Below, in pieces: positions 1-9,200 of a stretch of 64,000 nt of DNA. A program made the translations under genes and the position numbers. Under the pieces are notes generated by a model. The model was not told the DNA's origin. It saw nothing but the letters and a program-made list of their open reading frames with translations, and did no database searches. Numbering within the stretch: the first letter of the stretch is position 1; each line of letters starts with the position of its first letter. The DNA comes from Cupriavidus necator A5-1 (GTDB lineage Bacteria; Pseudomonadota; Gammaproteobacteria; Burkholderiales; Burkholderiaceae). The stretch lies in NCBI RefSeq assembly GCF_000744095.1, contig NZ_JQLI01000001.1:2170001-2234000 (forward strand). Reading direction: 5' to 3'.

Positions 1-1
1 G

Positions 2-718
2 GCCGTGGCCAACACGGACAGCGTGTCGACCTGGAACGGCGCCAATGCCATCGTGCAATGCGCGCTGGACAACTTTGGCCGCATCGACGCCGTGGTCAAC
101 AACGCCGGCAACCTGCGCGATCGCATGTTCTTCAAGATGAACGAGGAAGAATGGCGCTCGGTGATCGACGTGCACCTGCACGGCACCTTCTTCGTCAGCC
201 GCGCCGCGGCCAACTACTTCAAGGACCAGGAGAGCGGCGCCTATGTGCACATGACCTCGACCTCGGGCCTGATCGGCAACCTGGGCCAGGCCAATTACTC
301 GGCCGCCAAGCTGGGCATCGCCGCGCTGTCCAAGTCGATCGCGCTGGACATGCAGCGCTTCAACGTGCGCTCGAACTGCATCGCGCCGTTCGCGTGGAGC
401 CGCATGACCAGTTCGATCCCGGCCGAGACCCCGGAAGAGAAGGCACGCGTGGCCAAGCTGCAGAAGATGGAAGCGGGCAAGATCGCGCCGGTGGCGGTGT
501 ACCTTGCCAGCCCGGCCGCGAGCGAAGTGAACGGCCAGATCTTCGCGGTGCGCGCCAACGAGATCATGCTGATGAGCCAGCCGCGCCCGGTGCGCTCGGT
601 GCATATGAGCGAAGGCTGGACGCCGGAGAGCGTGGGCGAGATCGCCATGCCCGCGATGCGCAACAGCTTCTTCAAGCTGGAGCGTTCGCCCGACGTGATC
701 GGCTGGGACCCGATCTGA
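2..718 (+). CDS. SDR-family dehydrogenase, 5' end cut by window
   Basis: C-terminal part of a short-chain dehydrogenase/reductase, probably an acyl-CoA or hydroxyacyl-CoA dehydrogenase given the CoA-transferase that follows. The frame is open through the left edge. The GTG at 5 is an internal codon, because the N-terminal Gly-rich NAD(P) motif is missing. Visible are the NNAG motif, the catalytic Ser region (TSTSG) and the catalytic YSAAK pair, so the enzyme should be active. About 40 residues after the usual SDR end (from MSQPRPVRSVHMSEGW) form an extended tail, as in some 3-hydroxyacyl-CoA dehydrogenases. The stop is one base before the next ATG, which indicates an operon and coupled translation. 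The substrate cannot be read from the sequence. Confidence 0.85.
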   Translation, partial: AVANTDSVSTWNGANAIVQCALDNFGRIDAVVNNAGNLRDRMFFKMNEEEWRSVIDVHLHGTFFVSRAAANYFKDQESGAYVHMTSTSGLIGNLGQANYSAAKLGIAALSKSIALDMQRFNVRSNCIAPFAWSRMTSSIPAETPEEKARVAKLQKMEAGKIAPVAVYLASPAASEVNGQIFAVRANEIMLMSQPRPVRSVHMSEGWTPESVGEIAMPAMRNSFFKLERSPDVIGWDPI

Positions 719-719
719 G

Positions 720-1979
720 ATGGCGGGCACGCACGCCACGCCAGAAACCCGTGGCACCCGGGGCGCCCTTGCGGGCGTGCGGGTGCTGGACCTGTCCCGC
801 ATCCTGGCCGGCCCCTGGTGCGCGCAGAACCTGGCCGACCTGGGCGCCGAGGTCATCAAGGTCGAACGTCCCGGCGCGGGTGACGACACCCGTTCGTGGG
901 GGCCGCCCTGGCTGCCTGGCGCGGACGGGCAGCCGTCGCGCGATGCCACCTACTTTGCCGGCGCGAACCGCGGCAAGCAGTCGGTGACCCTCGATATCGC
1001 CAGCCCCGAGGGGCAGGCAATCGTGCGCGAGCTGGCCGCGAAGTCGCAGATCGTGCTGGAGAACTACAAGGTCGGCGACCTGAAGCGCTACGGGCTGGAC
1101 TACGACAGCCTCAAGGCGCTCAATCCGTCGATCGTCTACTGCTCGATCACGGGCTACGGCCAGACCGGGCCGAGCGCGCACAAGCCCGGCTATGACTTTA
1201 TCTTCCAGGGCCTGGGGGGCCTAATGAGCGTCACCGGCGAGCGCGACGACCTGCCCGGCGGCGGCCCGCAGAAGGTCGGCGTGGCCGTGGTCGACATGCT
1301 CACCGGCATGTATGCCACGGTGGCCGTGCTGGCCGCGCTGCGCCACGCGGAGCGCACCGGCGAGGGCCAGCATATCGACATGGCGCTGCTGGATGCGGTG
1401 GTCGCGGTCGGCGCCACGCCGATCATCGCCCAGCGCGTGACCGGCCAGGCCATGCCGCGCTACGGCAACGCGCACGCCAACATGGTGCCCTACCATGTGT
1501 TCGCCACCGCCGACGGCTACATGATCGTGGCGGCCGGCAACGACGGACAGTGGCAGGCCTGTTGCCGCGGCATCGAGCGTCCCGACCTGGCCGCCGACGA
1601 GCGCTTCGCCACCGGGCCCGGCCGCATCGTCCATCGCGAAACGCTGGTGCCGATGCTGGAGGCCCATATGCGCACGCGGCCGACGGCGCACTGGGTGCAG
1701 GCGCTGGAAGCGCAGGGCATTCCGTGCGGGCCGATCAACGACTACGGCCAGGTGCTGGAAGACCCGCAGGTGCGGCATCGCGAACTGCAGGTCGACCTGG
1801 TGCGCGAGGACGGCAGCCTTTGCCCAACGGTCAAGAGCCCGCTGCGCCTGTCGGCGACGCCGGTGCAGTATGACGCGCCGCCGCCCCGGCTGGGCGAGCA
1901 TACCGAGCAGGTGCTGCAAGCCGTGCTGGGCCTGTCGGCCGAGCGGATCGCGAAGCTGCGGGAGCAGCGCGTGATCTGA
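720..1979 (+). CDS. CaiB/BaiF (class III) CoA-transferase
   Basis: Family III CoA-transferase of 419 residues, the usual length. It moves CoA from a donor thioester to a carboxylic acid through an aspartyl-CoA anhydride. The N-terminus carries the family signature (GVRVLDLSRILAGPW, then DLGAEVIKVE). Asp192 in VDMLTGMYA sits where the catalytic Asp of formyl-CoA transferase lies, and GEGQHIDMALLDA follows. The ATG is one base after the stop of the upstream SDR gene, so the two form an operon. The pair suggests CoA activation and oxidation of an organic acid. Acyl specificity is unknown. Confidence 0.9.
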   Translation: MAGTHATPETRGTRGALAGVRVLDLSRILAGPWCAQNLADLGAEVIKVERPGAGDDTRSWGPPWLPGADGQPSRDATYFAGANRGKQSVTLDIASPEGQAIVRELAAKSQIVLENYKVGDLKRYGLDYDSLKALNPSIVYCSITGYGQTGPSAHKPGYDFIFQGLGGLMSVTGERDDLPGGGPQKVGVAVVDMLTGMYATVAVLAALRHAERTGEGQHIDMALLDAVVAVGATPIIAQRVTGQAMPRYGNAHANMVPYHVFATADGYMIVAAGNDGQWQACCRGIERPDLAADERFATGPGRIVHRETLVPMLEAHMRTRPTAHWVQALEAQGIPCGPINDYGQVLEDPQVRHRELQVDLVREDGSLCPTVKSPLRLSATPVQYDAPPPRLGEHTEQVLQAVLGLSAERIAKLREQRVI

Positions 1980-2080
1980 CGGGTGGGGCGGTGCGGAAGC
2001 CAGCACAATGCCCCCGCATCGCCCCCACATCGCCTAGGCTGTCTTGATAGCGGTCGCAAGCCCGTGCCCAGGAGACAGCC

Positions 2081-2287
2081 ATGAACGAGGAAACCTTCAA
2101 CCTCAGCATCCGCAAGTTCCTGAAGGTCGTCGGCGTCAGTTCGCAGCGCGAGATCGAACAGGCAATATCGAAGGCGATGGCCGACGGCACCATCGCCGGC
2201 ACCGAGCACTTGCCGGTCTCGGTGACCCTGGAACTGCCGGGCGTGAAGCTCAATGTGCGGTTCGACGGGGAGATCCACCTCGAGTAA
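2081..2287 (+). CDS. small DUF6494-type protein
   Basis: A 68-residue protein that begins MNEETFNLSIRKFLK. I recognise it as the DUF6494 family of small conserved proteobacterial proteins of unknown function. It is rich in Glu and Lys, has no signal peptide or membrane segment, and ends in a short amphipathic beta-like stretch. A Shine-Dalgarno-like AGGAGA lies about 6 bases before the ATG. It stands alone between the CoA-transferase and the secretion locus, 101 bp after the former. No function is inferred. Confidence 0.75.
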   Translation: MNEETFNLSIRKFLKVVGVSSQREIEQAISKAMADGTIAGTEHLPVSVTLELPGVKLNVRFDGEIHLE

Positions 2288-2456
2288 GCCAGTTGTCGTG
2301 GTACGCGGCGGCATCTGTTTCTTGCGTGAAGCGCCAAACGGATGATGCCGTGCAGTCCCTTTATTGCGCCCGCTGAGCCATCTGCACGATGGGCGCGCCA
2401 TCCCCCCGCGCTTATTCTTGCGAAAAACGCCACACCAATGGGACCGGGGGGACACC

Positions 2457-2618
2457 ATGGCTGGATGCAATCAGTGCAATCAGTGCAATCAGTGCAATCA
2501 GTGCAATCAGTGCAATCAGTGCAGGCATTGCGCAGGGCATGCCGTATTCGCAAGCCGCGCAGCGATGATGGCGCCAGGCCGCATCGCGCGCCATCGCGTT
2601 GGCCACGGGCCGTGCTGA
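2457..2618 (+). CDS. possible 53-residue Cys-repeat peptide (CxxC array)
   Basis: A short frame from ATG 2457, preceded by a GGGGGGA stretch that could act as a ribosome binding site. It encodes MAGC followed by repeated Asn-Gln-Cys, so Cys falls at every third residue, and then a short basic tail ending in Cys. Seven Cys-X2-Cys steps run in a row, which would suit metal or thiol chemistry. However, all three forward frames across the 9-bp repeat are open, so an open frame is weak evidence. It lies 18 bp before the exporter gene. It may be only a simple-sequence repeat. Confidence 0.25.
   Translation: MAGCNQCNQCNQCNQCNQCNQCRHCAGHAVFASRAAMMAPGRIARHRVGHGPC
2466..2519 (+). repeat. six perfect tandem copies of TGCAATCAG
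   Basis: Six identical 9-bp units follow each other without change, then a partial TGCA. The unit length is a multiple of three, so copy-number change would not shift a frame that crosses it. Perfect identity indicates recent expansion by slippage and a likely variable-number locus. Confidence 0.97.
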
Positions 2619-2636
2619 AGCAGGCAGGCTCCCGCC

Positions 2637-4829
2637 ATGCATGCCGCCGCACCCGCAAGGCCTGTCGAGGACGCCGGCTGGGATATGCCGGATCCGGCAT
2701 CCTGTCCTGCCAGTCCTGACGATCCGCTGCTTGCGTGCCTACTATGGCTGGCCAGGTGTTTTCACCGGCCGGCTTCGGCCGAAGCCCTGGTTGCCGGCCT
2801 GCCGCTTGAATCGCATCGCCTGACACCGGCGTTGTTTCCCCGCGCGGCTGCGCGCGCCGGCATGTCGGCCCGGCTGGTCAGGCGCAGGCTGGACGAGATC
2901 CCCGAGCTGGTGCTGCCCGCGATCCTGCTGCTCGACCAGGGCGAGGCCTGCATATTGCTGCGCCGCGGCGGCGAAGACGGACAACTGCTGGTCGCGCTGC
3001 CGGAGTGGGGGGAAGGGGAGCACGCTGTCCGCAGCGAAGACTTGCTGGCCCGCTACACGGGACATGCCATCCTCGCCCGGCCCACGCACCGCTTCGAGAC
3101 GGCGGGCGAGCCAGGGCCGACGCCGCCGCAAGAGTGGTTCTGGAGCGTGATGCGCCAGTCGTGGCCGCTTTATGGCGAGGTGATGGTGGCCTCGCTGCTG
3201 CTCAGCCTGTTCGCGCTGGTCATGCCGCTGTTCACCATGAACGTCTATGACCGCGTGGTGCCCAACCATGCGCTGGAAACGCTGTGGGCGCTGGCCATCG
3301 GCGTCGGCCTGGTACTTGTCTTCGAGCTGGTGATGCGGACGTTGCGGGGCTATTTCGTCGACGTCGCCGGCCGGCGCATCGACGTCACGGTCTCCGCGAC
3401 CGTGTTCGAGAAGGTGCTGGGCATCGAGATGAAGGCGCGGCCCGCGTCCGTGGGCAGCCTGAGCAGCCAGCTGCATGAATTCGAGTCCGTGCGCGAGTTC
3501 CTGACCTCGGCCACCATCACGACCCTGATCGACCTGCCGTTTGCCGCGGTCTTCATTGCTGCCATGTTCTGGGTCGGCGGCCCGCTGGCATGGGTGCCAC
3601 TGCTGGCGGTGCCGCTGGTGATCGGCATCAGCCTGGCGCTGCAGGGCCCGCTGTCGCGCGCGGTACGCGCCAGCAGTGCCTGCGCGGCCCAGCGCCAGGC
3701 GGCGCTGGTCGAGACCCTGGTCGGGCTCGAGACCATCAAGACCACCGGCGCCGAAGGCGCCGCCCAGCGCAGCTGGGAGCAGGTGGTCGGACAGATGGCA
3801 AAGCTCGGGCTGCGGGCGCGGCTGCTTTCCGCCTGCGTGATCAACGTCTCGCTGTTCGCCCAGCAGGCCGCCACGCTGGTGGTGGTGGTCATCGGCGTCT
3901 ACCTCATTGCCGACGACCGGCTGACCATGGGCGGCCTGATCGCCTGCACCATCCTCGCCGGCCGCGCGCTGGCGCCGCTGTCGCAAGTGGCCGGGCTGAC
4001 CACGCGCTATCACCAGGCCCGCACCGCGCTGGCCGGCATCGACCGGATGATGGCGCTGCCGGTCGAGCGCCCGCCCGGCAAGCATTTCCTGCATCGTCCG
4101 CCATTGCGCGGAGAGATCGAGTTCCGCCAGGTCAGCTTCCGCTATCCGGGCCGCGACAACGCGGCACTGGACGGCGTCTCGTTCCGCATTGCCAGCGGCG
4201 AGCGGGTCGGGCTGATTGGCCGCATCGGCTCGGGCAAGACCACCATCGAGAAGCTGATCCTTGGCCTGTACGCGCCGGATGCCGGCACGGTGCTGGTCGA
4301 TGGCGCCGAGGTGCGCCAGCTCGACCCGGCGGCGCTGCGGCGCGATATCGGCTATGTGCCGCAGGACGTGATGCTGTTCAGCGGCACCATCCGCGACAAC
4401 ATCGTGATGGGCGCCCCGTACGCCGATGACGAAGCGGTGCTGCGCGCGGCGCGCCTGGGCGGCGTCAGCGACTTTGCCGATCGCCTGCCGGACGGCTATG
4501 ACCTGCGGCTCGGCGAGCGTGGCGAAGGGCTGTCAGGTGGCCAGCGCCAGGCCATTGCCATCGCACGTGCCGAGTTGCTGCAGCCGCCGCTGCTGTTGCT
4601 CGACGAACCGAGCAGCGCGATGGATAACCGCACAGAGGAGCAGTTCAAGGCGCGCCTCGCCGCGGCGCTGGGCGGGCGCACGCTGATCCTGGTCACGCAT
4701 CGCGGCTCGCTGCTCAGCCTGGTCGATCGCCTGATCGTGATGGACCAGGGCCGCATCGTCGCCGACGGTCCCAAGGCCGAGGTCCTGAACGCGCTCGCGG
4801 GGAGGAAGCTCCATGTCGCCTCAGCCTGA
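2637..4829 (+). CDS. type I secretion ABC exporter (LapB/HlyB-like, C39-like domain)
   Basis: Inner-membrane ATPase/permease that should export the giant RTX protein encoded downstream; 730 residues, typical for the LapB/LssB group. Residues 25-150 form a C39-peptidase-like domain without a recognisable catalytic Cys/His pair, so it probably binds substrate and does not cleave it. Membrane segments span about 180-460. The nucleotide-binding domain has Walker A GRIGSGKTT at 528-536, signature LSGGQ at 632, Walker B LLLLDEP with Asp656, and the H-loop THR near 688. The initiator ATG has only a weak GGCAGG site; the in-frame Met17 is an alternative. Its 3' end overlaps the adaptor gene by 17 bp. 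Confidence 0.92.
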   Translation: MHAAAPARPVEDAGWDMPDPASCPASPDDPLLACLLWLARCFHRPASAEALVAGLPLESHRLTPALFPRAAARAGMSARLVRRRLDEIPELVLPAILLLDQGEACILLRRGGEDGQLLVALPEWGEGEHAVRSEDLLARYTGHAILARPTHRFETAGEPGPTPPQEWFWSVMRQSWPLYGEVMVASLLLSLFALVMPLFTMNVYDRVVPNHALETLWALAIGVGLVLVFELVMRTLRGYFVDVAGRRIDVTVSATVFEKVLGIEMKARPASVGSLSSQLHEFESVREFLTSATITTLIDLPFAAVFIAAMFWVGGPLAWVPLLAVPLVIGISLALQGPLSRAVRASSACAAQRQAALVETLVGLETIKTTGAEGAAQRSWEQVVGQMAKLGLRARLLSACVINVSLFAQQAATLVVVVIGVYLIADDRLTMGGLIACTILAGRALAPLSQVAGLTTRYHQARTALAGIDRMMALPVERPPGKHFLHRPPLRGEIEFRQVSFRYPGRDNAALDGVSFRIASGERVGLIGRIGSGKTTIEKLILGLYAPDAGTVLVDGAEVRQLDPAALRRDIGYVPQDVMLFSGTIRDNIVMGAPYADDEAVLRAARLGGVSDFADRLPDGYDLRLGERGEGLSGGQRQAIAIARAELLQPPLLLLDEPSSAMDNRTEEQFKARLAAALGGRTLILVTHRGSLLSLVDRLIVMDQGRIVADGPKAEVLNALAGRKLHVASA

Positions 4830-6213
4830 CCCGCAACGCGTCGCGCCGGCCAGACGCATGGCGCGATGGCTCGCCGCCGCGCTGAGGCCGGGTGCCGACG
4901 ACACCGCCTTCATGGGCGAGCGCGATGCGGCTGCGATGGCGCAGCCGCGCTATTTCACCCACTGGATCCTGTGGTCGGCCCTCGTCTTTGTCATGGTGGC
5001 GCTGGCCTGGGCGGCGCTGGCGCGCGTCGATGAAGTCACGGTGGGCGAGGGCAAGGTGATCCCGTCGAGCCAGGTACAGGTGGTGCAGAACCTCGAAGGC
5101 GGAATCATTGCCGAGATCATGGTGCGCCCGGGCGAAGTCGTGAAGAAGGACCAGGCCTTGATGCGCATCGACGATACCCGCTTCACCGCCTCATACCAGG
5201 AGGGCCGTACCAAGGACGATGCGCTGGTGGCGCGCATCGCCCGCCTGAGCGCCGAGGCCAGCAGCACCGACTTCGTCGCGAGCGCACCCGCCGATGCCGA
5301 GGGCCGCCGCTTCGTCGCCGAGGAGCGTTCGCTGTTCGAGTCGCGCAAGCGCGCGTTCGAGGCCAATCTCGCCGTGCTGCGCCAGCAGTCCGAGCAGCGG
5401 CGGCAGGAACTGACCGAGAAGCGCTCGCGCGAGCAGCAGCTGCGGCAGAGCCACCGGCTGGTGGCGCAGGAGCTTTCCATGATGCGCCCGATGGTGGCGC
5501 AGGGCGTGGTGTCCGACGTCGACGTGCTGCGGCTGGAGCGGCAGACCAATGACCTGAAGGGCGAGCTCGATGCCACGCGGCTCGCCATGCCGCGCCTGGA
5601 AGCGGCCTACCGCGAGAGCCAGCAGAAGCTCGACGAGGCGGCCACGCATTTCCGCGCGGAGGCCATGCGCGAACTCAACCAGGCCACGGCCGAGCAGGCG
5701 GCACAGAGCGCTACCAACACTGCGCTGCAGGACCGTGTCGACCGTACCCTGGTACGCGCCCCGCTGGCCGGCATCGTCAAGCAGCTCAAGATCAACACCG
5801 TGGGCGGCGTGGTGCAGCCTGGCATGGACCTGCTGGAGATCGTTCCGCTGGAAGACACCTTGTTGGTGGAGGCGCGTGTGCGGCCGGCCGACATTGCCTT
5901 CCTGCGGCCCGGGCAGCCGGCGATGGTCAAGTTGTCGGCCTATGACTTCTCGGTGTATGGCGGCTTTCCCGGCACCGTCGAGCATATCAGCGCCGATACG
6001 CTGACGCCGGAGCGCCCCGGTGAGCGCCCCGAAAGCTATTACCTGGTGCGCGTGCGCACACGCGACAACCGGCCCGGCGGCAGTGCGGTGCAGGTGCCCA
6101 TCCTGCCCGGCATGGTGGCGACGGTCGATGTGCTGACCGGTCAGAAGACGGTACTTCACTACCTGCTCAAGCCGATCATCAAGACCAAAGAGATGGCGTT
6201 CCGCGAACGATAA
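4813..6213 (+). CDS. HlyD-family type I secretion adaptor
   Basis: Membrane-fusion protein of 466 residues that links the ABC exporter to the outer-membrane channel. An N-terminal cytoplasmic stretch is followed by one membrane helix near residues 50-72 (WILWSALVFVMVALAW). The first lipoyl half-motif (VVQNLEGGIIAEIMVRPGEVV) comes next, then a long charged coiled-coil hairpin at about 150-300, the second lipoyl half (RTLVRAPLAGIVKQL) and a C-terminal beta barrel. The start overlaps the exporter gene by 17 bp and is preceded by GGGAGGAAG, a strong ribosome site. The order exporter-adaptor-substrate-channel is that of a complete type I locus. Confidence 0.93.
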   Translation: MSPQPDPQRVAPARRMARWLAAALRPGADDTAFMGERDAAAMAQPRYFTHWILWSALVFVMVALAWAALARVDEVTVGEGKVIPSSQVQVVQNLEGGIIAEIMVRPGEVVKKDQALMRIDDTRFTASYQEGRTKDDALVARIARLSAEASSTDFVASAPADAEGRRFVAEERSLFESRKRAFEANLAVLRQQSEQRRQELTEKRSREQQLRQSHRLVAQELSMMRPMVAQGVVSDVDVLRLERQTNDLKGELDATRLAMPRLEAAYRESQQKLDEAATHFRAEAMRELNQATAEQAAQSATNTALQDRVDRTLVRAPLAGIVKQLKINTVGGVVQPGMDLLEIVPLEDTLLVEARVRPADIAFLRPGQPAMVKLSAYDFSVYGGFPGTVEHISADTLTPERPGERPESYYLVRVRTRDNRPGGSAVQVPILPGMVATVDVLTGQKTVLHYLLKPIIKTKEMAFRER

Positions 6214-6287
6214 GCGCGCGCTACCCGCAACGACAACAAACAAGGCATGGCCACCAGGCCGGCATTCAGGACGGAGAGAGGGAAATC

Positions 6288-9200
6288 ATGGCAACACTGA
6301 ATGGCACCAACGGCAGCGACAACATCAGCGGCACCACGTCCAGCGACACCATCCTGAGCGGTAACGGCAATGACTATGTCAGCGCTGGCGATGGCAATGA
6401 TTATGTCGATGCGGGCAACGGTGACGATATCGTCGAAGGCGGCGATGGCAACGACACGCTGCTGGGGGCCAATGGCAAGGACCGCGTATTCGGCGGGCGC
6501 GGCAACGATAACCTGTCCGGTGGCAACGGCACCGACGCGGTCTATGGCGGCAGCGGCGATGACGTGATCGGCAGCATCGACGGTTCCTCGGCGCTTTACA
6601 CCGGCGACAACGGCGGCGATACGCTGTATGGCGACGGCTACGACAGCTACGCCGACTACCAGCTCGGGCGCGGCCATGAGTCGGCCCAGCCGGGTAACGA
6701 CCGTATCTATGGCGGCAACGGCGACGACCTGATCTACGGGGACAACGGCAACAATGCCGCCCTGGGCGGCAACGACATCATCGCCGGCGGCAACGGCAAG
6801 GACACCATCTACGGCGAAGGCGGCGACGACAACATCGGCGGTGGGGGCGGCGGCGATACGCTGAGCGGCGGCAGCGGCGGCGACGTGTTCGTCTACAACG
6901 CAGTGTCCGACTCCACGGCCGCCGGTATGGATGTCATCACCGACTTCCAGCGTGGCGCGGACCGCCTCGACCTGCGCCCGGTGCTGGGCAATACCGGCTT
7001 TGAGTGGGGTGGGAGCCAGCCCACGTCCCATGGCGCCTGGTTCCAGCAATCGGGCGGCAATACCTATGTCTATGTGGATGTCGACGGCAATCCCGCGACG
7101 GCGGAAATGGTCATCAGGCTCAATGGCCTGCACGAGCTGACCAAGTCGGACTTTGCCGGCTACGAGAACCATGCGCCCACTGCCATGGCCGATACCCACG
7201 CGATCGGCGAGGACAACTCGCCGAACCCGATCACCGGCAATGTGCTGGCCAATGACAGCGATGTCGACGCTGGCAACGTGCTGGCGGTGGCCAATGCCGG
7301 CACGTATGTCGGGCACTACGGCACGCTGACGATCAATGCGGACGGCAGCTACAGCTATATGCTGGATAACGCCAATGGCCAGGTGCAGGCATTGCGGCAA
7401 GGCGAGCACGTGCAGGACACGTTCAGCTATGACGTGACCGACGGCCAGGCCGGCGCGGCATCGTCGCTGAGCATCCGGATCAACGGCGCCAATGATGGGG
7501 CAACCATCACGGCTTCGGGCAGCCAGGACACGTCCGTGACCGAAGCGGGTGGGGTGGCCAACGGCGTCGCCGGCGACGCCTCGGCCAGCGGCACGCTGAC
7601 GGTCGGCGATGTCGATGCCGGCGAAGCGCACTTTGCTGCCGTGCCGCCCGCCGGTCTGGTTGGCCACTACGGCACCTTTACCTTCGACAGCAATACCGGC
7701 GCGTGGACCTATACGCTGGACAACAGCAAGGCCGACGCATTGACCGCGGGCCAGCAGGTCAGCGATTCGCTGACGGTGGCTTCGGCAGACCTGACTGCGC
7801 AGCAGACCATCACGGTCAACATCGTCGGTTCCAACGACCATGCCGCTATCACGGCGTCGGGCAGCGAGGACACGGCGGTGACTGAAGCGGGCGGCGCGGC
7901 CAATGCGATCTCAGGCGACGCCTCCGCCAGCGGTACGCTGACCATCAGCGATGTGGATGCCGGCGAAGCGCACTTTTCTGCTGTGCTACCGGGCAGCCTG
8001 GCCGGGAAATATGGCAGCTTCACGTTCGACAGCAATACCGGCGCCTGGAGCTATACGCTGGACAACAGCAAGGCTGACGCATTGACCGCTGGCCAGCAGG
8101 TCAGCGATTCGCTGACGGTGGTTTCGGCAGACCAGACCGCGCAGCAGACCATCACGGTCAACATCACCGGCGCCAACGACTACGCCACCATCACGGCGTC
8201 GGGCAGCGAGGACACGTCGGTGACCGAAGCGGGCGGCGCGGCCAACGGCGTTCTTGGCGATGCCTCCGCCAGCGGCGCGCTGACCGTCAGCGATGTCGAT
8301 ACCGGCGAAGCACACTTTACCGCGGTGCTACCGGGCAGCCTGGCCGGGAAATATGGCAGCTTCACGTTCGACAGCAATACCGGTGCGTGGACCTACACGC
8401 TGGACAACAGCAAGGCCGATGGGCTGACCGCTGGCCAGCAGGTCAGTGATTCGCTGACGGTGGCTTCAGCCGACCAGACCGCGCAGCAGACCATCACGGT
8501 CAACATCACCGGCGCCAACGACCATGCCACCATCACGGCGTCGGGCAGCGAGGACACGTCGGTGACCGAAGCGGGCGGCGCGGCAAATGCGATTGCTGGC
8601 GACGTTTCCGCCAGCGGCACGCTGACGGTCAGCGATGCCGATGCCGGCGAAGCGCACTTTTCTGCCGTCCCGACTGCCAGTTTGCTCGGGCAGTACGGCT
8701 TCTTTACCTTCGATACCAATACCGGGGCCTGGACCTATACGCTCGACAACGACAAGGCTGAATCGCTGACAGCAGGTCAGAAGGCCAGCGATTCACTGAC
8801 GATTGTTTCCGGCGACCAGACTGCGCAGCAGACCATCACGGTCAATATCATCGGCACCAACGACCACGCCGCCATTACAGCGTCGGGTAGCGAAGACACG
8901 TCGGTGACCGAAGCGGGCGGGGCGGCCAACGGCGCTCCCGGCGATGCCGCCGCCAGCGGCACGTTGACGGTGAGCGATGTCGACACCGGCGAGGCGCATT
9001 TTGCCGCGGTGCCGCCGGCCAATCTGGTCGGGCACTATGGCACCTTCACGTTCGACAGCAATACCGGAGCGTGGACCTACACGCTGGACAACAGCAAGGC
9101 TGACGCATTGACCGCTGGCCAGCAGGTCAGCGATTCGCTGACGGTGGTTTCGGCAGACCAGACCGCGCAGCAGACCATCACGGTCAACATCACCGGCGCC

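Larger units (their letters stand above)
2288..2636 (+). other. intergenic stretch before the type I secretion genes
   Basis: No conserved gene is recognised here. It contains six perfect tandem copies of a 9-bp unit (2466-2519) and a short Cys-repeat reading frame that runs across them. It probably also carries the promoter of the exporter operon, but I see no convincing -35/-10 pair. Confidence 0.5.

Noticed and set aside
2412..2642. Minus-strand frame with repeated Ala-Leu-Ile across the 9-bp repeat
   Set aside because: It arises only because the 9-bp repeat is open in all frames; no ribosome site or homology.
2742..4094. 450-codon minus-strand frame opposite the ABC exporter
   Set aside because: Composition is rich in Gln, His, Arg and Gly typical of antisense of GC-rich genes; the plus strand encodes a complete exporter.
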